Origin: Chitinophagaceae bacterium
GTDB lineage: Bacteria; Bacteroidota; Bacteroidia; Chitinophagales; Chitinophagaceae
Length of the DNA: 64,000 bases
Assembly: GCA_947454235.1 (NCBI GenBank)
Contig: CANGIY010000015.1
Location: 1 to 64,000 of the forward strand
Direction of reading: 5' to 3'
Shown: positions 18,594 through 26,199 of the stretch, one piece after another
Layout: each line of letters begins with the position of its first letter
How positions within the stretch are numbered: position 1 is the stretch's first letter
Position numbers and translations under genes: made by a program
The notes under the pieces: model-generated
Seen by the model: only the letters and a program-made list of their open reading frames with translations
Told to the model about the DNA's origin: nothing
Databases searched by the model: none

Positions 18594-19433
18594 ATGCCGC
18601 AGTCAAAGGAAATAGCAGAGTTGCCCGAGCAGTTTTCAGGGTTTGTAAACACCGAAAGAGGCGATTTCCATTATGTGCGTTGGGGAAAGGGGAAACGACT
18701 GGTGCTAGCGTTTCATGGATATGGTGAAAGTTGTACTTCATTTAATTTGTTGCACCCATACCTCGCAGATACATGTACTTTTTATTCATTCGACCTGCCA
18801 CATCATGGCCTTTCAAAATGGAATGCCAACCAACTGGTACAGGCCGATGACTTAAAGAAGTTAGTGAACTTTGTTCTGGATGAAAGCGCTGCACAACATT
18901 GCGCCCTCATAGGGTACAGCATGGGTGGGCGGGTTTGCCTAAAAATCGCTGAGCTATTTCCCGATAAAATAGAGTCAATGACGCTACTGGCTTCTGATGG
19001 ACTGGCCAAAGATTTTTACTATGCGCTTTTCACTGAAAATACTTTTGGGAAATTATTGTTCAAGTCGTTTTTTAAAAACCCCTCTTTTTTTCTGGCGTTG
19101 ATAAAAGGGCTCAATAAGGTAAAACTGATTGATAACTCCCGATACAAATTCATGATGCGCTATATAGGTACACATGAAGGGCGGGAATTATTGAAGCACT
19201 GCTGGCCCGCCATGGAACCCATACAAACCGACATAGCAGCACTGGCGCAACAACTCAACGGAAAAGCCATACCCATTTACCTCTTTATGGGGCGCTACGA
19301 CAGAATAATACCCCTGAAAAACGCTGTGCGTTTTCGGAAATATATGATAGGGGCGCACTTACAAATCATTGAAAAAGGCCACCTCATTCTACGCCCCGAT
19401 ACTGCCGCTGCAATAGCGAAAACATTGATGTAA
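18594..19433 (+). CDS. alpha/beta hydrolase
   Basis: A 279-residue alpha/beta hydrolase, unrelated in detail to the one at 9.3-10.1 kb. It has LAFHGYGES (oxyanion region), the nucleophile elbow GYSMGGR, the acid in GRYDRIIPL and the final His in EKGHLIL. The substrate is unknown. The near-box TAACTTGC at 18577-18584 lies only 9 nt before the ATG, so the promoter is uncertain. A GT2 gene follows 56 bp downstream. Confidence 0.88.
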   Translation: MPQSKEIAELPEQFSGFVNTERGDFHYVRWGKGKRLVLAFHGYGESCTSFNLLHPYLADTCTFYSFDLPHHGLSKWNANQLVQADDLKKLVNFVLDESAAQHCALIGYSMGGRVCLKIAELFPDKIESMTLLASDGLAKDFYYALFTENTFGKLLFKSFFKNPSFFLALIKGLNKVKLIDNSRYKFMMRYIGTHEGRELLKHCWPAMEPIQTDIAALAQQLNGKAIPIYLFMGRYDRIIPLKNAVRFRKYMIGAHLQIIEKGHLILRPDTAAAIAKTLM

Positions 19434-19447
19434 CTTGCACCCCGGTA

Positions 19448-19470
19448 GTTCATATTCATTGTGTATGAAC
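19448..19470 (+). repeat. 7-bp inverted repeat
   Basis: gttcata (19448-19454) and tatgaac (19464-19470) are perfect arms around a 9-nt spacer between the hydrolase stop codon and the GT2 start. No T-run follows. It may be an operator or an mRNA hairpin. Confidence 0.4.
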
Positions 19471-19489
19471 ACGTACCGCTGTTTTACTG

Positions 19490-20632
19490 ATGGGTGTCTT
19501 TATTGTTGTTTGTTGGATTCTGACTGTTTTGTATGTGCTACTGATGGTGGCATACATCGTCGGCTGGAAGAAACAACCGGAATTCAGGCTGCCTGCCAAC
19601 TACGAACCTAAAACCACCATCACCGTTATTATACCCGCCCGAAACGAGAGTGCGCATATAGGCATGTGTGTTTCTTCAGTGTTACAACAAAACTACCCTG
19701 CCCACTTACTTGAATTGATTGTTGTTGACGATTATTCTGATGACGGTACCGCCGACGTGGTGCGACAATTTGAAGACCCTCGCCTGAAATGCCTGGACCT
19801 TGCCCACCACCTGCCGCGCGATAAAAAAATCAACGCCTACAAAAAAGCAGCTTTGGCAGCGGGCATTAGCCGCAGCAACGGCGAACTGATAGTAACTACC
19901 GATGCCGATTGTGTGGTGCCCAATTCGTGGTTGCTGCATATTGCTGCCGCTTACGAACAGAACCAACCTGCAATGATTGTAGCTCCAGTGGTGTTTTTTG
20001 CTACCGGCGGACTATCGCGCGTATTCCAGATGATTGATTTTATGGGTATGCAGGGCATTACTGCCGCCACCCATGCGCTTAATATGGGCAATATGAGCAA
20101 TGGCGCCAACCTCGCCTTCACCCGCAAAGCCTACGACGCCGTACAAGGCTACGAGGGCATTGATCACCTTGCCAGTGGCGATGACTACCTGCTGATGATG
20201 AAGGTGAGCAAGCTACCCCTCGCTCGCATCTTCTACCTTAAATCGAAATCGGCGACCGTAACCACACTGCCCCAGCCCAACTGGATGAGTTTTTTGCGTC
20301 AGCGCATCAGGTGGGCATCAAAATCGGGTAAGTACGACGATAAAAAAATCACTGCTACCCTGCTCCTCGTTTATCTTTTCAACGTAGCTATTGTAGCTGC
20401 TTTTGCAACGAGCATCTATAATATTCATCTTTTTTTCCTGGGTGCCGTAATGCTGGGTGCCAAAACAATCATAGAAGCCATCTTCATGAAACCCGTTGTC
20501 GCCTTCTACGACCGCAAATGGACACGCCCCTACTTCGCATTCCTCCAACCCCTCCACATCATCTACATCGTCCTCGCCGGCTTTCTAGGCTTTGTGGGCA
20601 AGTACGAATGGAAGGGACGGAATGTGAAGTGA
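19490..20632 (+). CDS. GT2 family glycosyltransferase
   Basis: A 380-residue processive-type family 2 glycosyltransferase in the inner membrane. One membrane segment is at the N-terminus and about three are at the C-terminus (from about residue 285). The GT-A core shows TVIIPARNESAHI, VDDYSDDGTADV, the DxD motif TTDADC and the acceptor/product motif QRIRW (residues about 266-270). The sugar and the product cannot be told; similar enzymes make cell-surface polysaccharide or glycolipid. Confidence 0.9.
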   Translation: MGVFIVVCWILTVLYVLLMVAYIVGWKKQPEFRLPANYEPKTTITVIIPARNESAHIGMCVSSVLQQNYPAHLLELIVVDDYSDDGTADVVRQFEDPRLKCLDLAHHLPRDKKINAYKKAALAAGISRSNGELIVTTDADCVVPNSWLLHIAAAYEQNQPAMIVAPVVFFATGGLSRVFQMIDFMGMQGITAATHALNMGNMSNGANLAFTRKAYDAVQGYEGIDHLASGDDYLLMMKVSKLPLARIFYLKSKSATVTTLPQPNWMSFLRQRIRWASKSGKYDDKKITATLLLVYLFNVAIVAAFATSIYNIHLFFLGAVMLGAKTIIEAIFMKPVVAFYDRKWTRPYFAFLQPLHIIYIVLAGFLGFVGKYEWKGRNVK

Positions 20633-20720
20633 TGGGGGATAAAAATGAGGATTCTTTTTACAGCAATCTATAATCAATCGCCAATTTTATTTTTCCATCG
20701 CTACAATTGTTCGCTTAAAG

Positions 20721-21863
20721 CTACCAAATATCTTTCATTGCTTCATCAACTGCTTCCTTTCCAAATAGAAAAACCCCAATTTGCTCTGTAACAAACCTAG
20801 CAAATTCTTCTTTTAATTGCTTCGTTATAATTTTTTTATCTCCATGATTGTCATGAAAAACATCTTTAAATGCCTTATCTATTATTAACCTGATTTCATT
20901 GTCCACTTGTTTCTTTTCCGCAATTGAAATAACTCTTTGCGTCTTTTCTTTTACCGCATCGAAAAATTCAGCCGGAATATTTTTTAAATCATCAAATTCA
21001 CCCTTGGTAAATTTTAGCTTAACTCTTTTTTTAATTTCGCAATTAGAATTTAAATCATAAGCATATGAAAGATTCACATTTTTCCCTGAATAGTCATCTG
21101 ATAGCAATACGATGTAAGAGTGAATACTAAAAAACTCTATATAACAATATAAAATTCTTTTGTGCTTGTCTCCAACTAAGTGTATGAAATGAACAATCTC
21201 ATTTGGCTCCTTTTTATAAATATATTTCTTTGGATGAAAATGTTTAACACAATTTAATTTTTCGTCGCCAAAAATATATGGCAGCAAATGCACTATATTT
21301 TCCCTGAAACCGCATTTCAACATATAAAAATTAACCGCGGTTTTTGCAATTGACTTAAAAGCTAAATCGCCACCGAAAGACTGTTTGAATTCTACAGGCG
21401 TTCTCAGTCTTTCGTTTTTTACTTTTATATTCTTCATGCCGTCTTCAATTTTAAAACCATGATGCTCTTTTTTAACACGCCCCAATAATGTGCGCATTTG
21501 CTTTTCGTCACGAGCAACAATTGCATAATTAAAAACACCGTCTTTCTCTATCACTTCGAAATGAGGATTAACCAAAGTTGGGGTAACACCTTCAGATAAA
21601 TTTATCTTTGTACCATCAGAAAGCAATCCTCCTTTTGTTGTAGGGATTGCCCCGTGATCCCTTTTTACTTGGAGGTACCCAGATAAAAATTTAAATTGTT
21701 CTGCGAGCTCTCCATCCACGTCACTCCCAATTTTACTGTTACAGTCTTTACAAATCAAATTCTTAGATTTTAATCTTCCCCCCATCGCATTTAGTATTAA
21801 ATGCTCGTCACTTTGCTTTCCCGGAATCAACTCAGTTTGACAATTGTAGCATTTTTTTGCCAT
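20721..21863 (-). CDS. HNH endonuclease-like protein
   Basis: A 380-residue protein whose N-terminus looks like an HNH nuclease of the HNH_5 type: CYNCQ (a CxxC zinc knuckle), SDEHLILNAMGG (the His-bearing strand) and NLICKDCNSKIG (second CxxC with Asn). The remaining 320 residues, rich in Lys and Phe, were not recognised and may recognise a target. The frame runs to 21920, but the -7 box at 21884-21891 supports ATG 21863. The gene is AT-rich compared with its neighbours and lies divergent from a Shedu-like gene, so a defence role is inferred, not shown. Confidence 0.75.
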   Translation of the reverse strand: MAKKCYNCQTELIPGKQSDEHLILNAMGGRLKSKNLICKDCNSKIGSDVDGELAEQFKFLSGYLQVKRDHGAIPTTKGGLLSDGTKINLSEGVTPTLVNPHFEVIEKDGVFNYAIVARDEKQMRTLLGRVKKEHHGFKIEDGMKNIKVKNERLRTPVEFKQSFGGDLAFKSIAKTAVNFYMLKCGFRENIVHLLPYIFGDEKLNCVKHFHPKKYIYKKEPNEIVHFIHLVGDKHKRILYCYIEFFSIHSYIVLLSDDYSGKNVNLSYAYDLNSNCEIKKRVKLKFTKGEFDDLKNIPAEFFDAVKEKTQRVISIAEKKQVDNEIRLIIDKAFKDVFHDNHGDKKIITKQLKEEFARFVTEQIGVFLFGKEAVDEAMKDIW

Positions 21864-21883
21864 TTCAATTTCAGTTTTACAAC

Positions 21884-21891
21884 CAAAAATA
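21884..21891 (-). promoter_or_regulatory. -7 box, HNH gene
   Basis: TATTTTTG on the minus strand matches TAnnTTTG and ends 20 nt before ATG 21863, inside the longer open frame. Confidence 0.55.
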
Positions 21892-22050
21892 TCTTTTTTC
21901 AAGCTCACTATAACTTTCATTTCTAATATTTACTACTTTTAAGCAAATTTTAGCATCGTTAATATTTTGACTTCTTTTTATAAATAATATTTATTCACTT
22001 TTTTGAATTTCTGAGACTTTTAATTCGGGAAGAACGAGTTTGACAGATTA

Positions 22051-22824
22051 ATGTTTCCGAAGTACAGAGTATTCAACCGCAATTCTAATTCTATGCTGAC
22101 AAAAGAAATTGAGAACATTTTAAAAGAAATTTTCAGCACATCTAATAGCGGAGTCAACACTAGTGAATTGAAGGCTCCATCATTTGAAGAAGCAATTGAA
22201 TTTGCTCAATTAGTAATTGCAAACTCGAATGAAGAACAATTTCAAAAGTTCCTAGAGCGCAATCCTCATTTTATTATTCGTTCCACTCAGTTTGGAAATG
22301 ATGCGGTTTTGGGAGTAGTTTTCAAACCTCCCATCGGAAATTTCCATAATGCTGATTTTGCAATAGTTAGAGTTGGTCAGGGTGCCCCGTCGATAACATT
22401 AATTGAAATTGAAAGTCCACTTGATAACTTATTTACAAAAAAACTAACTTTTGCGAAAAAACTTCAAAATGCTAAGGGTCAAGTTGACGATTGGAAAGAA
22501 TGGATAAAAGTAAACAACGATGCTTTCACAAACTCAACGTTAGAATTGCTTTGCCGCACGAAGTTACATTCTCAATCCAACCATCAAAGAGGATTAAGAT
22601 TTAGAGACGACAATGAAATAAGAAATGCTTGGAGTGCATTTGGAGGCAATGACTATTGCTTCATTAACTATTTAATAATCATTGGAAGATGGAGCAAGCT
22701 CACAAGTAAAGAACAAAAGCGCCTCCTTTTAATCAATGGCGAGCGAGAGCTTAATGGCGTTCAAATAAGAACATTCGACCAGGTAATTAGATCTGCTTTT
22801 GATGGACCCAGAATCCTTGGGTGA
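22051..22824 (+). CDS. Shedu-like DUF4263 nuclease-fold protein
   Basis: A 257-residue protein whose body resembles the DUF4263 domain of the Shedu anti-phage protein SduA: EEQFQKFLERNPHFI, then a PD-(D/E)XK-like core with Asp in NADFAIV and EIE in LIEIESP, then AKGQVDDW. The usual lysine of the ExK motif is Glu here, so catalysis is uncertain. The N-terminal 40 residues are not recognised. ATG 22051 is the first start; ATG 22093 (MLTKEIENI) is a good alternative. AT-rich, beside an HNH gene. Confidence 0.7.
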   Translation: MFPKYRVFNRNSNSMLTKEIENILKEIFSTSNSGVNTSELKAPSFEEAIEFAQLVIANSNEEQFQKFLERNPHFIIRSTQFGNDAVLGVVFKPPIGNFHNADFAIVRVGQGAPSITLIEIESPLDNLFTKKLTFAKKLQNAKGQVDDWKEWIKVNNDAFTNSTLELLCRTKLHSQSNHQRGLRFRDDNEIRNAWSAFGGNDYCFINYLIIIGRWSKLTSKEQKRLLLINGERELNGVQIRTFDQVIRSAFDGPRILG

Positions 22825-23141
22825 TAATTAATTTGTAAAATTTGCAAGCTACAGGATAAATTATATTTATTTCTCATAATACTAAACTAAAATTCTGGCT
22901 AAACAGACTCATTGTTTAAGAGCGACTAAAATTTAACTATAAAATCAAAAAGAAACAACAAATCATTCAAACACTAAATATACTCGATAAAAGATTTTAA
23001 AACCCGCAAACTAATAAACTAACTATTTGGAATTGCAAATGTCTGTTCAAAGACACCACACAAAATAAGCCCTTTAACACAAATCAACCATGTTCACAAA
23101 ACCAACTGTTCAAGAAACGTGAACAATACAAAATAGTGAAC
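22825..23141. other. AT-rich intergenic region with GTTCA/TGAAC motifs
   Basis: About 320 bp of very AT-rich sequence without a convincing gene. Toward the tRNA end it has several tgttca and gtgaac words, including the inverted pair tgttca (23107-23112) and tgaaca (23120-23125) around a 7-nt spacer. These could be binding sites, but no known operator was recognised. Confidence 0.4.
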
Positions 23142-23169
23142 AAAAAAGGCTGCCCCAAAATTAGACAGC
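23142..23169 (-). terminator. tRNA-Ala terminator
   Basis: On the minus strand GCTGTC (23164-23169) pairs with GGCAGC (23149-23154, one G-T pair), followed by a run of six T. It lies 7 nt after the tRNA CCA end. Confidence 0.65.
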
Positions 23170-23176
23170 ATTAATG

Positions 23177-23253
23177 TGGTGGAGAATACCGGAGTCGAAC
23201 CGGTTACCTCTTGCATGCCATGCAAACGCTCTAGCCAAATGAGCTAATTCCCC
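23177..23253 (-). tRNA. tRNA-Ala(GGC)
   Basis: The minus strand folds as a full cloverleaf of 77 nt with encoded CCA: acceptor stem GGGGAAT/ATTCTCC, D arm GCTC/GAGC, anticodon arm TTTGC/GCAAG with loop ATGGCAT (anticodon GGC, alanine) and T arm ACCGG/CCGGT with loop TTCGACT. It has its own terminator. The 3' end faces the AT-rich nuclease patch. Confidence 0.95.
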
Positions 23254-23320
23254 ATTAATATGGACCGCAAAGATAACGAAATTCCTGAAAAAGGGGTAAT
23301 TTTAGCGAAAATCAGCAGCT

Positions 23321-23494
23321 ATGAAACCATCGTTCAAGGACATGATACTAACGTATTTGTTTCTCAAAAAGAAACCTGCCGATGCGCCTAAAAACATCAA
23401 TTTCTCACTCATGCATGGCATGAACAGAATTTCAATTCTCGTTTTTTTAATTAGTATTATTGTTATGCTGGTGCGTTTATTCCGCCATCATTAG
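23321..23494 (+). CDS. small membrane protein, DUF6728-like
   Basis: A 57-residue protein with a basic N-terminal part (MKPSFKDMILTYLFLKKK), the segment KNINFSLMHGMNRISI and one membrane helix (about residues 38-52) ending in LVRLFRHH. The MHGMNRI segment matches my recollection of the Bacteroidota family DUF6728; function is unknown. A TAATTTTA near-box at 23296-23303 ends 17 nt before the ATG, the usual distance here. Its last 4 bases overlap the end of convergent lpxB. Confidence 0.75.
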   Translation: MKPSFKDMILTYLFLKKKPADAPKNINFSLMHGMNRISILVFLISIIVMLVRLFRHH

Positions 23495-24594
23495 CGGGTA
23501 CCCATTTTTACAATTGCGGTTGCCGCCGCCACCGATGCCTTTTTGGCACCCAATAAGTCCCACAGAGCCTTGTATTGCTGTAAAAGCTGCGCACGTTTGT
23601 TGCCACCTTCAATAATAGCACCCAGCTCTTTTACCAGTTGTTGCTCGTTCAGCTCGTCCTGAATTAGCTCCTTCACTACTTCTTTGTCCATTATCAGATT
23701 CACCAAACTGATGAATTTAACCTTGATGAGCTTCTTTGCCAATTGGTACGAAATAGGATTGCCCTTGTAGCACACCACCTCAGGAATACCCAGTAGCGCA
23801 GTTTCAAGGGTTGCCGTACCGCTAGTAACTAAAGCCGCTTCAGCCTGTCGTAAAACATCGTATGTAGCACCTTTTACTATATCAACATTCTTATGGTCAC
23901 CAATTAACTCGCGGTACAAACTATCGGGCTGCGATGGTGCTTGTGCTATGATAAAGTGATGGTTGGGGAAATGCGAAACAACACTCAACATTACAGGTAG
24001 CTTCACCATTATCTCTTGCTTACGACTACCCGGCAGCAGGGCAATGATGGGCTGTCCGCCTTTAAGGGGTTGCACTGGTTTTTGAAGCTCATCGCCAATC
24101 ACCTCTATCAATGGGTGACCAGTATATTCTACCTCAAAATCCCACTTCTTGTAAAATGCCTGCTCAAAAGGTAGAATCACAAGCATTTTATCGACACTGC
24201 GTTTGATCTTTTTAACCCGATTCTCTTTCCAGGCCCACACCTGCGGCGAAACGTAATAGGCGACCTTTATACCTTGCCCCTTAGCCCATTCGGCGATGCG
24301 CAGGTTAAAGCCGGGGTAGTCTATCAGCACCAGGACATCGGGCTTGTATTGCAGTATATCCTGCTTACAAAATTTGATGTTCCTAAAAATTTCAGGTAAA
24401 TGGCGCACCACTTCCACAAAACCCATGAACGCAAGTTCGCGGTAGTGCTTTATGAGCGCTCCACCGGCAGCCTCCATTTTATCGCCACCCCAGCATCTTA
24501 TATCAGCCTGACTATCGGCATCTTTGAGCGCCTTTATCAGGTAGCTACCCAATAAGTCGCCACTCGCCTCACCGGAAATAATGTAATACTTCAT
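23491..24594 (-). CDS. lpxB: lipid-A-disaccharide synthase
   Basis: LpxB (GT19) joins UDP-2,3-diacylglucosamine and lipid X to form the lipid A disaccharide at the inner membrane. The 367-residue protein has the family opening ISGEASGDLLG, RCWGGDKM, IDYPGFNLRIAEWAK, YYVSPQVWAWKENR and LPGSRKQEI. Its ATG overlaps the stop of the upstream small membrane-protein gene (TAATG), so they are translationally coupled. The Bacteroidota nature of the enzyme fits its 367-residue length. Confidence 0.95.
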   Translation of the reverse strand: MKYYIISGEASGDLLGSYLIKALKDADSQADIRCWGGDKMEAAGGALIKHYRELAFMGFVEVVRHLPEIFRNIKFCKQDILQYKPDVLVLIDYPGFNLRIAEWAKGQGIKVAYYVSPQVWAWKENRVKKIKRSVDKMLVILPFEQAFYKKWDFEVEYTGHPLIEVIGDELQKPVQPLKGGQPIIALLPGSRKQEIMVKLPVMLSVVSHFPNHHFIIAQAPSQPDSLYRELIGDHKNVDIVKGATYDVLRQAEAALVTSGTATLETALLGIPEVVCYKGNPISYQLAKKLIKVKFISLVNLIMDKEVVKELIQDELNEQQLVKELGAIIEGGNKRAQLLQQYKALWDLLGAKKASVAAATAIVKMGTR

Positions 24595-24890
24595 TACCTG
24601 AAGAAATTATATTTCAAAAGCACCACCACTACAGCATAAAGCACCGTGATTGAAACAATACCCCTCAATGCATGGTCGAGGCGCTTGTAGTTGAAATATA
24701 AGAAGGGAGCCAGATTTGCCAATAATGATAGCGTCATCACCTTTCCGCAGGTATCAGGCTGTGCATAGACTGTATGGAAAAATTCCCCAATTCCCTCATG
24801 GTGCCCCCATGCCAGGTAAACAATTGAAAAGCCGACTACCGGCATTACCAATCCGATTAAAAAACCGACAAGCGGAACGTTTATTCTCAT
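24594..24890 (-). CDS. small membrane protein of unknown function
   Basis: A 98-residue protein with three predicted membrane segments (about residues 7-27, 51-66 and 76-92) and a short polar loop HHEGIGEFFHTVYAQPDTCG. No family was recognised. It is the first gene of an operon with lpxB, overlapping it by one base, so a link to the cell envelope is likely but not shown. A perfect -7 box ends only 5 nt before its ATG, so the mRNA may be leaderless. Confidence 0.8.
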   Translation of the reverse strand: MRINVPLVGFLIGLVMPVVGFSIVYLAWGHHEGIGEFFHTVYAQPDTCGKVMTLSLLANLAPFLYFNYKRLDHALRGIVSITVLYAVVVVLLKYNFFR

Positions 24891-24895
24891 TGAAG

Positions 24896-24903
24896 CAAAA
24901 TTA
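24896..24903 (-). promoter_or_regulatory. -7 box very close to start, lpxB operon
   Basis: TAATTTTG on the minus strand matches TAnnTTTG and ends 5 nt before ATG 24890, so transcription would begin at or next to the start codon. Confidence 0.5.
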
Positions 24904-25067
24904 ATACAAAGTACAATGGTATTGAAAAAGCGGTTGCAACACAGGGGTCTGACATGTAAAAATGTTGCAAAAACATGTAAAAACGAACATTTAAAGCATC
25001 ATTCCCCAACACGGCACCTAAATTGCTTGACTATTTTACGTAAAATTGCACATCAAAATTGTTTTTT

Positions 25068-26054
25068 ATGTTAAAGAAACTCCTTTTGTTTTTAGTAATG
25101 CTTGCGCCACTCGCAGGTTTTAGTCAGGGTTGTATCACCATTTTCAGTGAAGATGGCGACAGATTCCAATTATACTTGAACAGCGTCCCGCAAAATCCGA
25201 CGCCTCAAGCCAATGTTCGTGTTGACGGTTTGATGAACGACTACTATTCGGCGAGAATTGTATTCGAAGACAAATCAAAACCAGAAATCAAGAAAAACCT
25301 CTACGTTAAAGATGCTGGCACCAACGCCCTCATGGAAATGACGTACAAAGTAAAAAAGGCTAAAGATGGCGAAATGAAACTCAGGTTCTTCGGCGCTACA
25401 CCAATGCCTGTGAGCTATACCCCAACGCCAGACATGTTCTATGTACATTTTGGACAAGCTGCTGCTCCGGCACCATCTATGGGCGGACAGACTACAACAA
25501 CTACAACCACTACAACGATGAACACAACATCTCCTGATGCTGCAAACATCAATGTAAATGCAGGTGGTGTAAATGTAAACCTTAACGTGCAAGACCCTAC
25601 CAATGGTGGCATGGGCGGTGTGAACATGAATGTAAACATGAATGGCGCACCAATGATGAGCGGAAACGTAACTACGTCTCAAACAACTACGCGCACCACA
25701 ACTACCACTTCACAGTCTTACGATGAACCTGCACCAGCACCGGTAGCGGCACAAGGTGGCGGCTGCGGTTACCCAATGAGTATGACTGATTTTGCAGAAG
25801 CAAAGAAAACAATTGGCGCAGCTAGTTTCGAAGACACAAAACTATCTACTGCAAAAACCATTATTTCTAGCAATTGCCTGTCAACTGATCAGGTAATTCA
25901 AATTTGCAAAATGTTCTCTTACGAGGCAAGCAAACTTGATTTTGCAAAAACTGCTTATGGAAGAACTACCGATAGAGGCAACTATTTTAAGGTGGCAAAC
26001 ATTTTCAGTTTCGATGCCAGCAAAACTGAATTGAACGAATTCATCAGTCACTAA
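25068..26054 (+). CDS. DUF4476 domain protein, secreted
   Basis: A 328-residue exported protein. The signal peptide ends near GFSQ (about residue 20). An N-terminal beta-rich domain is followed by a low-complexity middle part of Thr/Asn-rich repeats (TTTTTTTTMNTTSPD, NVNMNGAPMM) and a C-terminal helical DUF4476 domain (residues about 235-328) with the YPMSMTDFAEAKKTI opening. ATG 25068 is preferred over TTG 25059. TAAAATTG at 25041-25048, a near match to the -7 box, ends 19 nt before it. Function is unknown. Confidence 0.9.
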   Translation: MLKKLLLFLVMLAPLAGFSQGCITIFSEDGDRFQLYLNSVPQNPTPQANVRVDGLMNDYYSARIVFEDKSKPEIKKNLYVKDAGTNALMEMTYKVKKAKDGEMKLRFFGATPMPVSYTPTPDMFYVHFGQAAAPAPSMGGQTTTTTTTTTMNTTSPDAANINVNAGGVNVNLNVQDPTNGGMGGVNMNVNMNGAPMMSGNVTTSQTTTRTTTTTSQSYDEPAPAPVAAQGGGCGYPMSMTDFAEAKKTIGAASFEDTKLSTAKTIISSNCLSTDQVIQICKMFSYEASKLDFAKTAYGRTTDRGNYFKVANIFSFDASKTELNEFISH

Positions 26055-26075
26055 TTCAATAATTTATAATAACGA

Positions 26076-26108
26076 GCCGGAATTACTTTGAGTGATTCCG
26101 GCTTTTTT
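26076..26108 (+). terminator. terminator of DUF4476 gene
   Basis: The arms gccggaat (26076-26083) and attccggc (26095-26102) are followed by ttttttaa. Confidence 0.88.
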
Positions 26109-26178
26109 AATATTAGTTTTTTGAGTTAGAACATAAAAAATCGAAAAAAAGGGTAAAATTTGCGGTTTATTCGAAATC

Positions 26179-26186
26179 TATTTTTG
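26179..26186 (+). promoter_or_regulatory. -7 box, glycosyltransferase gene
   Basis: TATTTTTG matches TAnnTTTG and ends 13 nt before ATG 26200. TTTG at 26159-26162 could be the -33 element, with a short 16-nt spacer. Confidence 0.5.
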
Positions 26187-26199
26187 AGCGCAACAGAGC

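Noticed and set aside
23177-23253. Integration of the nuclease patch into the tRNA-Ala 3' end
   Set aside because: No copy of the tRNA 3' sequence was found at the far end (about 20640-20720) and there is no integrase, so an island excised at the tRNA is not supported.
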